A DNA stretch of 64,000 nucleotides from Paraburkholderia sp. SOS3. Lineage in GTDB: Bacteria; Pseudomonadota; Gammaproteobacteria; Burkholderiales; Burkholderiaceae. The stretch lies in the NCBI RefSeq assembly GCF_001922345.1, contig NZ_CP018811.1, positions 806,001 through 870,000 on the forward strand, written 5' to 3'. The position numbers were made by a program, and so were the translations under genes. Below the pieces are notes generated by a model that did no database searches, was not told the DNA's origin, and was given only the letters and a program-made list of their open reading frames with translations. The first letter of the stretch is position 1, and each line of letters starts with the position of its first letter. This document shows positions 47,990 through 56,390 of the stretch, one piece after another.

Positions 47990-48880
47990 TTACGCGGACG
48001 ACCCGAAAAACGCCTGCACGCGCGCCAGATCGGCCGGTGTATCGACACCCGGCAGCGGCGTATCGGGTGTGACGAGCACCGCGATCCGTTCGCCATGCCA
48101 CATCGCGCGCAACTGCTCGAGCGCTTCGGTTTGCTCGATCGGCGAAAGCGTCAGGGACGGAAACGCGCGCAAAAATTTCGCGCGGTAAGCGTAGAGGCCG
48201 ATATGCCGGTAGACGGTCGCGGACGCAGGCGGCGCCGGCATTTCGGCGAGATTGGGCAACTGCGCGGGCGAGCGCGGTTGCCACGCGTCGCGTGCCCATG
48301 GGATCGGCGCGCGCGAGAAGTAAAGCGCAACGCCGCGGGCGTCGAGCACGACCTTCACGACGTTCGGATTGAATACTTCCATGGGATCGCAGATCGGATG
48401 CGCGGCGGTCGCGATCGCGCATCCTTCGCTCGCCGCGAGGTGCGACGCAACGCCGCGCACGAGCGCCGGATCGATCAGCGGTTCGTCGCCTTGCACGTTG
48501 ACGACGATCGTGTCGTCGCTCCATCCGTGCTGCACCGCGACTTCGGCAAGCCGGTCGGTGCCCGACGGATGATCGGCGCGCGTCAGCACCGCATCGAAGC
48601 CGTGTTCGCGTGCGGCCGCGAACACTTGCGGCGCGTCGGTCGCGATCAGCACCTGCTGTGCGCCCGACTCGCGCGCGCGTTCGGCAACGCGCACGACCAT
48701 CGGCTTGCCGCCGAGATCGGCGAGCGGCTTGTTCGGTAAGCGGGTGGAAGCGAGGCGGGCCGGAACGACGGCAATGAACGGCGGGGCGGCGACAGACGAG
48801 CCGCTCGCGGAACCGCTTGTTGAACTGCTCACTAAACCGCTCGTTGAGCTGTCCATTGAACTGCTCATTGAGCTGCTCAC
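47990..48880 (-). CDS. kdsB: 3-deoxy-manno-octulosonate cytidylyltransferase with Ser-rich N-terminal extension
   Basis: CMP-KDO synthetase, activating KDO for lipopolysaccharide. The catalytic core starts at [20 protein letters not shown] and includes [15 protein letters not shown] and [11 protein letters not shown]. In front lie about 33 extra residues of Ser/Gly/Met repeats, encoded by a 12-bp minisatellite in which GTG 48880, ATG 48868 and ATG 48856 are all in frame. GTG 48880 overlaps the Trm112 stop (GTGA), so coupling favours it, giving 296 residues. The rest of the family starts close to the core. Confidence 0.93.
   Translation of the reverse strand: MSSSMSSSMDSSTSGLVSSSTSGSASGSSVAAPPFIAVVPARLASTRLPNKPLADLGGKPMVVRVAERARESGAQQVLIATDAPQVFAAAREHGFDAVLTRADHPSGTDRLAEVAVQHGWSDDTIVVNVQGDEPLIDPALVRGVASHLAASEGCAIATAAHPICDPMEVFNPNVVKVVLDARGVALYFSRAPIPWARDAWQPRSPAQLPNLAEMPAPPASATVYRHIGLYAYRAKFLRAFPSLTLSPIEQTEALEQLRAMWHGERIAVLVTPDTPLPGVDTPADLARVQAFFGSSA
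48786..48880. repeat. Minisatellite at the 5' end of kdsB
   Basis: On the minus strand, related 12-bp units of the form AGCAGTTCAATG follow each other, degenerating toward the core. The first units carry the possible start codons. All changes by whole units keep frame. Confidence 0.7.
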
Positions 48881-49080
48881 GCAACCGACCCCGGATTCAG
48901 GTCGACGGGCGTACCTTCGACGGTCTGCCGTGCTTCTTCGACAAGCATGACGGGAATGCCGTCGCGAATCGGATAAGCGAGCTTGTCGGCGTTGCAGATG
49001 AGCTCCTGCGCCGAACGATCGTAGCTGAGCGGGCCCTTACAGATCGGGCAGACGAGGATTTCAAGCAGACGGGCGTCCAC
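48877..49080 (-). CDS. Trm112 family protein (YcaR-like)
   Basis: A 67-residue small protein with [20 protein letters not shown] and the [20 protein letters not shown] core of bacterial YcaR/Trm112. Eukaryotic Trm112 activates methyltransferases; the bacterial role is unclear. Start GTG 49080 has GGAG 7 nt upstream. Its 5' end overlaps lpxK by 20 bp and its 3' end overlaps kdsB by 4 bp, so the three form a tight operon. Confidence 0.9.
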   Translation of the reverse strand: MDARLLEILVCPICKGPLSYDRSAQELICNADKLAYPIRDGIPVMLVEEARQTVEGTPVDLNPGSVA

Positions 49081-50077
49081 GGAGTTTCTCCACAACGGAT
49101 TCGATAAGGCGATGATCGAGCGCGGCTTCGACCGGCACGACCCAGATTCGCGCGTCACGCCAAGTCCCTAATTTTACCGCATCCTTTTCGGTGACCAGGA
49201 TCGCGTCGGCCTCGACGTCGGCGAATGGATTCGTGGTGAATGCGTAGTGGTCGGGCAGCGCGCGCGTATCGGGCGTTATGCCGGCCGCGCGCAGCGTGGC
49301 GAAGAAGCGCTCCGGTGCGCCGATGCCGGCCGCGGCCAGCACCTTGACGCCAGTGAACTGCGCAAGCGGCCGCCGCAGGTGCGGATTGTCGAGATGCCAC
49401 GCGTCGCCGGGCGTCAAGTGCAGCGCGTACGTGTTCGGCCACGGCGGCAGCGTGCGTTCGTAGGGGCTGTTGACGAGCGTCGCATCGCGGTGGCGCGACA
49501 GCGGTTCGCGCAGCGGACCCGCCGGCAGCAGAAAGCCGTTGCCGCCGAGCCGATGGTCGAACACGACGAGCTCGACGTCGCGCGCGAGACGATAGTGCTG
49601 CAAGCCATCGTCGCTGACGATCACGTCGACCTCGCGATGCGCGGCAGTCAGCGCACGCGCCGCCGCGACGCGGTCGGGACAGACGCACACCGGCGCGCCG
49701 GTGCGCCGCGCGATCAGCAGCGGCTCGTCGCCGGCTTGCGAAGCGGGCGAGGCGGGCGTGACGGCGGTCGGCGTGCGCACGCGCGCGCCGTAGCCGCGCG
49801 ACACGACGCCTGGCGTGAAGCCGGCAGCGCGCAACGCTTCGACGAGCGCGATCACGGTCGGTGTTTTGCCGGTACCGCCCACGGTGACATTGCCGACCAC
49901 CACGACTGGCACGCCTATCCTCACGCGCTCGAGCCAGCCCGCCGCGAATGCGCCGCGGCGTGCGGCCGCGATGGCGCCGAACCCACAGGCAAGCGGCGAT
50001 AGCGCCCAGGCGAACGGACCGCGCCGCTGCCATTCGCGCGCGATATACGACTCGATGCGGGCGCGCAGCGCGCTCAT
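49061..50077 (-). CDS. lpxK: Tetraacyldisaccharide 4'-kinase
   Basis: A 338-residue inner-membrane kinase that phosphorylates the lipid A precursor to lipid IVA. Walker A is [20 protein letters not shown], with VISRGYG-type [29 protein letters not shown] and [15 protein letters not shown] [12 protein letters not shown]. It heads the lpxK-Trm112-kdsB operon. In related genomes exbB/exbD usually precede lpxK; here an empty 608-bp region does. Confidence 0.95.
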   Translation of the reverse strand: MSALRARIESYIAREWQRRGPFAWALSPLACGFGAIAAARRGAFAAGWLERVRIGVPVVVVGNVTVGGTGKTPTVIALVEALRAAGFTPGVVSRGYGARVRTPTAVTPASPASQAGDEPLLIARRTGAPVCVCPDRVAAARALTAAHREVDVIVSDDGLQHYRLARDVELVVFDHRLGGNGFLLPAGPLREPLSRHRDATLVNSPYERTLPPWPNTYALHLTPGDAWHLDNPHLRRPLAQFTGVKVLAAAGIGAPERFFATLRAAGITPDTRALPDHYAFTTNPFADVEADAILVTEKDAVKLGTWRDARIWVVPVEAALDHRLIESVVEKLRGRPSA

Positions 50078-50685
50078 GCGTGTACGGCTACCACTGGACG
50101 GCGCGAGCGCTCGCTACAGGCGAGCAGCGGGCGAGGCGCGCGTGACACGATGAACGCGGATGGCATCGGCAAGTTTCTCCAGGCGATTCTGATTGCAGCG
50201 GGCTGCCGCTGACGGTGAATACGACGACGCTACGACGCGGCGGCATATGCGAACCGCCAGTGGCCGGGACCCGGCACTCTATCGCGCGAAGCCGCGTCGC
50301 GGCAAGTCGCCGGCGACAGCATCGTCCGCGCCAGCGGCCGTTTTGCGCACCTCGGCGTAGCGCGGTCCGCCTGTGGATAACTTTGTGGAAAATCTGCCCC
50401 GCATTCAACCGCAAGCGCCGCCGCGCAAGCCCCGGGCCGGTATAGGAAATCATTTAAGAGATAAAAAATCCATAAAAATCAGTAGCTTATTTCGAATTCA
50501 TTGACGTTTTCGGGGCGTTTTCGACCCCTCATACTTAGCATCCCGACATGTGGACACTTTTAACAACGTGACTAACCCGGTCCCTCGAAGGGTGGACGCG
50601 GCTGGCCACTCGGTCTATCGTCTGTTCGGCCTGGCGAAACTGCCCCGATTTGCGTCCGACGATCCGATCCCATCCAGACACCCGC
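50078..50685. other. 608-bp divergent spacer lpxK/xseA with DnaA boxes and AT-rich tract
   Basis: No gene is supported. The spacer carries two DnaA-box-like 9-mers at 50372-50392. An AT-rich tract lies about 50-120 bp further on (about 50441-50505), very unlike the surrounding GC-rich DNA. Promoters for lpxK (minus) and xseA (plus) must also lie here. Short open frames within it show no family similarity. Confidence 0.6.
50372..50392. promoter_or_regulatory. Two adjacent DnaA-box-like sequences
   Basis: TGTGGATAA (50372-50380) is the exact complement of the consensus DnaA box TTATCCACA. TGTGGAAAA (50384-50392), complement TTTTCCACA, is a common variant in the same orientation, 12 bp away. 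Confidence 0.6.
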
Positions 50686-52065
50686 ATGAATTCAGATAGT
50701 CCTTTCGCTTCATCCATTCCGGGCAGCGGCGATGCCGTCGTGCCGGTGTCCGCGCTGAATCGCGCGATTGGCACGATGCTCGAGCGCTCGTTCCCGCTCG
50801 TGTGGGTAGCGGGCGAAGTGTCGAATTTCACGCGCGCCGCAAGCGGTCACTGGTACTTCTCGATCAAGGATGCGCAAGCGCAGATGCGCTGCGTGATGTT
50901 CCGCGGCCGCGCGCAGTACGCCGAGTTCACGCCGCGCGAAGGCGATCGCATCGAAGTGCGTGCGCTCGTGACGATGTACGAGCCGCGCGGCGAACTGCAG
51001 CTCAATGTCGAAGCAGTGCGGCGCACGGGTCAGGGGCGCCTGTACGAAGCGTTCCTGAAGCTGAAGGCGCAACTCGAAGCCGAGGGTCTGTTCGACGCCG
51101 GGCGCAAGCGCGCGCTGCCCGCGCATCCACGTTCGATCGGCATCGTCACGTCGCTGCAAGCGGCGGCGCTACGCGATGTGCTGACCACGCTTTCGCGCCG
51201 CGCGCCGCATGTTCCGGTGATCGTTTATCCCGCACCGGTGCAAGGCGTGGGTGTCGCAGCGAAGCTCGCCGCAATGGTCGAAACGGCGAATGCGCGGCGC
51301 GAGGTCGACGTGCTGATCGTGTGCCGCGGCGGCGGCTCGATCGAAGACCTGTGGGCGTTCAACGAAGAAGTGCTCGCGCGCGCGATCGCGGCGAGCCGCG
51401 TGCCGGTCGTGAGCGGCGTCGGTCACGAAACCGACTTCACGATCGCCGACTTCGCGGCCGACGTGCGTGCGCCGACGCCGACCGGCGCCGCCGAACTCGT
51501 GAGCCCGCAACGCGTGCTGTTGCTGCGCGAACTCGACCATCGGCATGCGGCGCTCGCGCGCGGTTTCGGCCGGATGATGGAGCGCCGCGCGCAGCAACTC
51601 GACTGGCTGGCGCGGCGTCTCGTGTCGCCGGCCGAGCGGCTCGCCCGGCAACGCACGCATTTGCATCAGTTGAGCGTGCGGCTGGCGTCGGCCGGCGCAC
51701 GTCCGGTGCGCGATGCGCGGGCGCGCTTTGCATTGCTGCGCGTGCGCTGGCAACGCTGGTGTCCGGACGTCGCCGTGCATCGCAGCGCATTGGGCCGCCT
51801 CGACGAACGTTTGCGCAGCGCATTCGTGCGGCGTGATGAACGCGATGCCGCGCATATCGCGGCGCTCGCGGCGCGGCTCGAAGTGCTGAGTCCGCAACGC
51901 ACGTTCGAACGCGGTTATGCCGCGTTGCTCGACGCGCAAAACGGCCGCGCACTGCGTGCGCCAGCTGCATTGAAACCGGGGCGCCGCCTGACCGTGCATC
52001 TCGCGGAGGGCTCGGCGGACATCGCGCTATCCGACGTGCAGCCGCGTCTGACGGAAGGCTTCTGA
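50686..52065 (+). CDS. xseA: Exodeoxyribonuclease VII large subunit
   Basis: A 459-residue nuclease subunit cutting single-stranded DNA from both ends. An N-terminal OB fold ([37 protein letters not shown]) is followed by the catalytic region with [20 protein letters not shown] and [20 protein letters not shown], then a helical region to the C-terminus. ATG 50686 is chosen over TTG 50650. No small subunit gene (xseB) lies beside it. Confidence 0.95.
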   Translation: MNSDSPFASSIPGSGDAVVPVSALNRAIGTMLERSFPLVWVAGEVSNFTRAASGHWYFSIKDAQAQMRCVMFRGRAQYAEFTPREGDRIEVRALVTMYEPRGELQLNVEAVRRTGQGRLYEAFLKLKAQLEAEGLFDAGRKRALPAHPRSIGIVTSLQAAALRDVLTTLSRRAPHVPVIVYPAPVQGVGVAAKLAAMVETANARREVDVLIVCRGGGSIEDLWAFNEEVLARAIAASRVPVVSGVGHETDFTIADFAADVRAPTPTGAAELVSPQRVLLLRELDHRHAALARGFGRMMERRAQQLDWLARRLVSPAERLARQRTHLHQLSVRLASAGARPVRDARARFALLRVRWQRWCPDVAVHRSALGRLDERLRSAFVRRDERDAAHIAALAARLEVLSPQRTFERGYAALLDAQNGRALRAPAALKPGRRLTVHLAEGSADIALSDVQPRLTEGF

Positions 52066-52509
52066 GCGCATCGGTTCGAAGTAGATTTGACCTCGTCGCA
52101 ATGCGCGGGCAAGAAGCAATTGCACTCATTACCGCGATTCATATATCGCGTGAATTCGCGCAGTAATTGCGCAGACGGGCGAGGCACTGGAACGCCGATA
52201 TAAAGGCCTATAAAGACGTAGACGGAACATTCGTAAGATCGCAATCACGGTCCGGGTACGCGGCTTGATACCGTTCAGATACAACGCCGGATTGCAGGAT
52301 TCTCCGCGATCGGCTGCGACGTCGCGCGACGTGAAGATCTGCGATCACGACTCGCGCGTGCCGCGTGAATTTCATGGGCCGGCGCCGCCATTGACACCCC
52401 TGTGGTCAAAAGACCGTTGGTTTGCGGGGTTATCCCAAGTCGCCTACAATCCATTGCTCGACAAGCGTTGTCCGCAGACTTCCCCATAAACAGATAGAAG
52501 GAAAGCACC
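52066..52509. other. 444-bp spacer ahead of sodB
   Basis: No gene is seen. The last 90 bp contain the likely sodB promoter. The middle is AT-richer than average (about 52120-52215: CATATATCGCG, ATATAAAGGCCTATAAAGACG), with no clear structure. Confidence 0.45.
52422..52450 (+). promoter_or_regulatory. Sigma-70 promoter of sodB
   Basis: TTGCGG (52422-52427), a 17-bp spacer, and TACAAT (52445-52450). The start point would lie about 50 nt ahead of the sodB ATG. Confidence 0.6.
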
Positions 52510-53088
52510 ATGGAACATCAGCTCCCGCCTCTGCCGTTCGCGAAAAACGCACTCGCGCCGCACATGTCCGAAGAGACGCTCGAGTTTCATTACGGCAAGC
52601 ATCACCAGACCTATGTGACTAACCTGAATAATCTGATCAAGGGTACCGAGTACGAAAATCTGACGCTTGAAGAAATCGTCAAGAAATCGTCGGGCGGCGT
52701 GTTCAACAATTCCGCCCAGGTGTGGAATCACACGTTCTTCTGGAATAGCCTGAAGCCGCAAGGCGGCGGCCAGCCGAGCGGCGCGCTTGCAGAAGCGATC
52801 AACAAGAAGTGGGGTTCCTTCGACAAGTTCAAGGAAGAGTTCACGAAGACGGCAGTCGGCACGTTCGGCTCGGGCTGGGCCTGGCTCGTGAAGAAGCCCG
52901 ACGGCTCGCTCGATCTCGTTTCGACGAGCAATGCCGCCACGCCGCTCACCACCGATGCGAAGCCGCTGCTCACGATCGACGTGTGGGAGCACGCGTACTA
53001 CATCGACTATCGCAACGCGCGTCCGAAGTTCGTCGAGGCGTACTGGAACATCGTGAACTGGGACTTCGCAGCGAAGAACTTCGGCTGA
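52510..53088 (+). CDS. sodB: Superoxide dismutase (Fe type)
   Basis: A 192-residue cytoplasmic superoxide dismutase. Metal ligands are seen in [25 protein letters not shown], and [18 protein letters not shown]. The family residues around the second ligand favour iron. AAGGA lies ahead of ATG 52510. It has its own promoter and terminator and follows xseA on the same strand. Confidence 0.96.
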   Translation: MEHQLPPLPFAKNALAPHMSEETLEFHYGKHHQTYVTNLNNLIKGTEYENLTLEEIVKKSSGGVFNNSAQVWNHTFFWNSLKPQGGGQPSGALAEAINKKWGSFDKFKEEFTKTAVGTFGSGWAWLVKKPDGSLDLVSTSNAATPLTTDAKPLLTIDVWEHAYYIDYRNARPKFVEAYWNIVNWDFAAKNFG

Positions 53089-53796
53089 TACTGATACGAA
53101 AGCGCGCCAACCGCGCCACATCGAATCGCGGCCTCATCGCGTAGCGAGCCCGCAGTCGGCAAACGATCTGTAGTTAAAATGAAAGCCCTCCATTGCGAGG
53201 GCTTTTGTGTTTTTGTATTCGTATGTTGTCCGTATCCAACCGCGCCGATTCATCCGGCTGCCGTCCATCGCGTTTTTGGCAATTGCCGTTCCATATTCCG
53301 ATGTGATCGCGATGTCGTCGTTCTGCGCACTGCCTTTTCGCGTTTTACGAAACCTCCTTCCTTGTTTGAATGCATTGTCATGCATGAAGACGCGTCGTGT
53401 CTTTTTCGTGCAATACCGCACCCGGCGTGCGTGCTTGATGGTGAAAAAATATCTCAGTACACTCACTTGCGACGCGATGACTGCGGCAAGGCGAGCAATG
53501 CAAAGAGGCCTTCGCGGTCGCAGTCAATCTGCGTCCGGTGTCTTATGGCGTGATGCCCACTGCGCCGCTGCCCGATGGCGGGCAGTCCATGCGCGTAGCC
53601 GGGGCTCGGACGGTTCGTGCCGCGCGCGCAGCAAGCGTGCGCAATCACTGAGGTCTCTTCTTAAGGAGCGTCGCATCCGCGAGGCGTACGGCTTCGCGTG
53701 TCGGCATGCCCAGGTGATGGTGTCGTCCGTGGTGTTCGCAACGTTCGATTCATCCATGCCCATGCGCTCTACTAACTATCGTGGCCTGAGTAGTCA
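53089..53796. other. 708-bp spacer between sodB and the histidine kinase
   Basis: The spacer has the sodB terminator at its left end. The rest has lower and uneven GC, including an AT-rich patch at about 53433-53460. An open frame from TTG 53207 to 53800 has no ribosome site and a Cys/Arg-rich composition unlike real genes here. I see no RNA gene. The histidine kinase promoter should be in the right part. Confidence 0.45.
53182..53206 (+). terminator. Intrinsic terminator of sodB
   Basis: AAAGCCCTC (53182-53190) pairs with GAGGGCTTT (53197-53205), loop CATTGC, followed by TTGTGTTTTTG. It lies about 95 bp after the sodB stop. Confidence 0.85.
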
Positions 53797-55704
53797 ATGA
53801 CACCCGAACTCGATTCCCCCAATCTGCTCGACACGATCCCCGCATTGATCTGGAACGGTTCGCCCGACGGCGGCGCGTCGTCCCTCAACGCGGCCTGGAC
53901 GCGTTTTACCGGCAGGCCCCCAGCCGAGTTGCTCGGCTTCGGCTGGCAGCGCCTGCTGCATCCCGACGACATCTACTGCGTGCAGGAAGGTTGTGCACGC
54001 GCGCATGGCGGCGGCGCCGACCGGCGCATGCACGTGCGCATCCTCGACGCGAGCGGCCGTTATCAGCGCTTTCTCGTCAGCATCAGTGCGAACGGCGCGG
54101 ACTACGACGCGCCCGGCGGCTTCGCGGCCGCGGCGATCCGGTTCATCGACAGCAGAGCGGACAAGCCCACCGATTGCATGGGCGAACGCGACCTGCGCTT
54201 TCCGTGGGGCCATGTGCCGGTGATGGTCTGGAGCACCCAGGCGGACGGCTACCTCGATTTCGTCAACGACCATTGGGTGCGTTTCACCGGCATGCCGCTC
54301 GAACGCGCGCAGGGTTGGGGCTGGCAGGAAGCCGTGCATCCGGACGATCGCGAGCGATCGATGCGCGTGTGGCGGCAGCTGCTGGAAAGCGGTCTCGAGG
54401 GCTCGTGCGAATGCAGGCTCGGCAACCACGAGCGCGGCTACCGCTGGTGCATGTCGATCGTGAAACCGAGGCGCGACGCGACGGGGCGCATCGTGCGCTG
54501 GTATGGAGCGATCCTCGATATCGAAGACCGCAAGCGCGCCGAAGACGCCTTGCGGTTGAGCGAAGCATATCTGACCGACGCGCAGCGTTTGAGCCATACC
54601 GGCAGCTTCGCGCTGAACCCGCACACGGGCGCGCTTTACTGGTCGCCCGAAATGTACCGGCTCTACGAATACGAGCCGGGTACGAAGGTCGATTTGCGTG
54701 CGGTGTTCGCGCGCACGCATCCCGACGATCTCGACGAGGCGACGCGCGCGTTCGCGCGGATCGGCGCCGGCGATCTCGAAGTCGACACGACGCATCGGCT
54801 CATGATGCCTGACGGTCGCGTCAAAGATATTCGCCTGCTCGCGCATCCGGTCGACTATCAGGCCGGCAAATCCGAGTATGCGGGCGCGGTCATCGACATC
54901 AGCGAAGCGAAGCAGGCCGAACGGCGTCTGCAGCAGGCGCACGACGACCTCGCGCACGCCACGCGCATCGCCACGCTCGGCGAACTGACCGCCTCGATTG
55001 CGCACGAGGTGAGTCAGCCGCTCGCGGCGATCGCCGCGAACGGCGCGGCCGGCCTGCGCTGGCTTGCGCGCGGCGAGCCCGATGTCGGCGAGGCGTGGCT
55101 CGCGGTCGAACGGATGATCAAGGATGCGCAGCGTGCCACCGACGTGGTTCGGCAACTGCGCGCACTGGCGCGCAAAGACGGCACCGCGCGCAAGTTCGAC
55201 GACGTCAATCGCATCATTCAGGAGACGGTGCTGCTCGCGCAGCCCCAGCTATCGAAGAATCGCGTCGTGCTGAAGCTCGAGTTGTGTGCGCAACTGCCGC
55301 GCGTCGAAGTGCATGCGGTGCAGCTGCAGCAGGTGCTGATCAATCTGATGACGAACGGCAGCCAGTCGATGGACGGCGTCGACGGCGCGCGCGTGCTGAC
55401 GGTGACTTCGTCGGCGAGCGCGGACGGCGGCGTGCGCGTGGTCGTGCGCGACGTCGGCACCGGTTTCGCGGCGCACGATCATGAAAAGCTCTTTTCGCCG
55501 TTCTTCACCACGAAGCAGGACGGCATGGGAATGGGGCTGTCGATTTGCAAGACGATCATCGAGAGCCACGGCGGCACGATCATGGCCTGCAATAACGCGG
55601 GGCCCGGCGCGCAGGTCACGGTGGAATTGCCGGGCGCCTGCCGGCCTGAGCGATATGCGAGCGCAAGCAGCCGCAAAGCCGACGACGCAAACTCGCGCGT
55701 CTAG
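53797..55704 (+). CDS. Soluble PAS-domain sensor histidine kinase
   Basis: A 635-residue kinase with no membrane segment. Three PAS units are visible (about residues 8-120, 135-255, 265-375), with WNGSPDGGASSLNAAWTRFT, WSTQADGYLDFVNDHWVRFT and FALNPHTGALYWSPEMYRLY. A histidine-kinase domain follows, with phospho-acceptor H403 in SIAHEVSQPLAAIAANGAAG. The ATPase part has the N-box VLINLMTNGSQSM, the G1 box VRDVGTGF and FTTKQDGMGMGLSICKTIIE. The class (HEVxQPL) includes FixL- and DctB-like kinases. No response regulator lies next to it, so it is an orphan. The signal is unknown. Confidence 0.9.
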   Translation: MTPELDSPNLLDTIPALIWNGSPDGGASSLNAAWTRFTGRPPAELLGFGWQRLLHPDDIYCVQEGCARAHGGGADRRMHVRILDASGRYQRFLVSISANGADYDAPGGFAAAAIRFIDSRADKPTDCMGERDLRFPWGHVPVMVWSTQADGYLDFVNDHWVRFTGMPLERAQGWGWQEAVHPDDRERSMRVWRQLLESGLEGSCECRLGNHERGYRWCMSIVKPRRDATGRIVRWYGAILDIEDRKRAEDALRLSEAYLTDAQRLSHTGSFALNPHTGALYWSPEMYRLYEYEPGTKVDLRAVFARTHPDDLDEATRAFARIGAGDLEVDTTHRLMMPDGRVKDIRLLAHPVDYQAGKSEYAGAVIDISEAKQAERRLQQAHDDLAHATRIATLGELTASIAHEVSQPLAAIAANGAAGLRWLARGEPDVGEAWLAVERMIKDAQRATDVVRQLRALARKDGTARKFDDVNRIIQETVLLAQPQLSKNRVVLKLELCAQLPRVEVHAVQLQQVLINLMTNGSQSMDGVDGARVLTVTSSASADGGVRVVVRDVGTGFAAHDHEKLFSPFFTTKQDGMGMGLSICKTIIESHGGTIMACNNAGPGAQVTVELPGACRPERYASASSRKADDANSRV

Positions 55705-55757
55705 TCGTCGAGTGCGCGGCGGCACGCCGTAAGGCCGTGCCGCGCGTCATGGAATGC

Positions 55758-56390
55758 CTAGCGGTCGAGCGCGAGTTTGGCGCCGAGCGCAATCAGGATC
55801 GTGCCCATCGAACCGTCGACAATCTTGCGGATGCGGCCGTAGCCGTTCTGCACACGCTGCATCGAGAAAACGATGGCCATCGCGTTGAACCAGCCAAGCG
55901 ACACCACGGTGACGACGCCGACCGTCGCCGCATGCACCCATGACGGCGCATGCGCGGGCAGCACGGTGACGAACAATCCGCCGAAAAACGCGGCACCCTT
56001 CGGATTGGTCAGGCCAACCAGAAGACCGCGCCGATAGGCGCCGAGTGCGCTGGACGCGGCCGCGGCGCGCGCTTCGAGCCGGCCCGCGGGCTGGCGCAAA
56101 CCGGCTAGCATTCTGATGCCGAGATAGATCAGATAAAGTGCGCCCGCCACGCGGATCGCGCCATAGAGCCATGCGAGTTGCGCCAGGATCAAACCGAGCC
56201 CGAAGATCGCAAGCGTGGCCCACAACGCATGCGACGTGGCGATGCCGCATGCGGCGAAGAGCCCGGCGCGGCGCCTCGCCAATGCCTGCGACGTGACGGC
56301 CATCAGGTCGGGCCCGGGACTCGCGCACGCGAGCAGCATGACGCCGCCAACCAGCGCGAGTTGTGGCAGATAGCTCATCGGGACGATCAT
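55758..56390 (-). CDS. LysE/RhtB family amino-acid exporter
   Basis: A 210-residue protein with six hydrophobic segments and the family pattern LLACASPGPDLMAVTSQAL near the N-terminus and GLTNPKGAAFFGGLF in the middle. It exports amino acids or related compounds; the substrate is not predictable. ATG 56390 overlaps the stop of the upstream NYN gene as ATGA, so translation is coupled. An internal ATG at 56378 is possible. Confidence 0.88.
   Translation of the reverse strand: MIVPMSYLPQLALVGGVMLLACASPGPDLMAVTSQALARRRAGLFAACGIATSHALWATLAIFGLGLILAQLAWLYGAIRVAGALYLIYLGIRMLAGLRQPAGRLEARAAAASSALGAYRRGLLVGLTNPKGAAFFGGLFVTVLPAHAPSWVHAATVGVVTVVSLGWFNAMAIVFSMQRVQNGYGRIRKIVDGSMGTILIALGAKLALDR

Noticed and set aside
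50088..50453. Minus-strand frame in the lpxK/xseA spacer as a remnant of exbD
   Set aside because: The translation in the readable frames shows no ExbD-like motif, so I do not call a pseudogene.
52391..52396. TTGACA as the sodB -35 element
   Set aside because: No acceptable -10 occurs 16-18 bp downstream. The TTGCGG/TACAAT pair fits better.
53207..53800. A 197-residue open frame between sodB and the histidine kinase
   Set aside because: Starts at TTG without ribosome site, no domain, composition unlike neighbours, and overlaps the kinase start.
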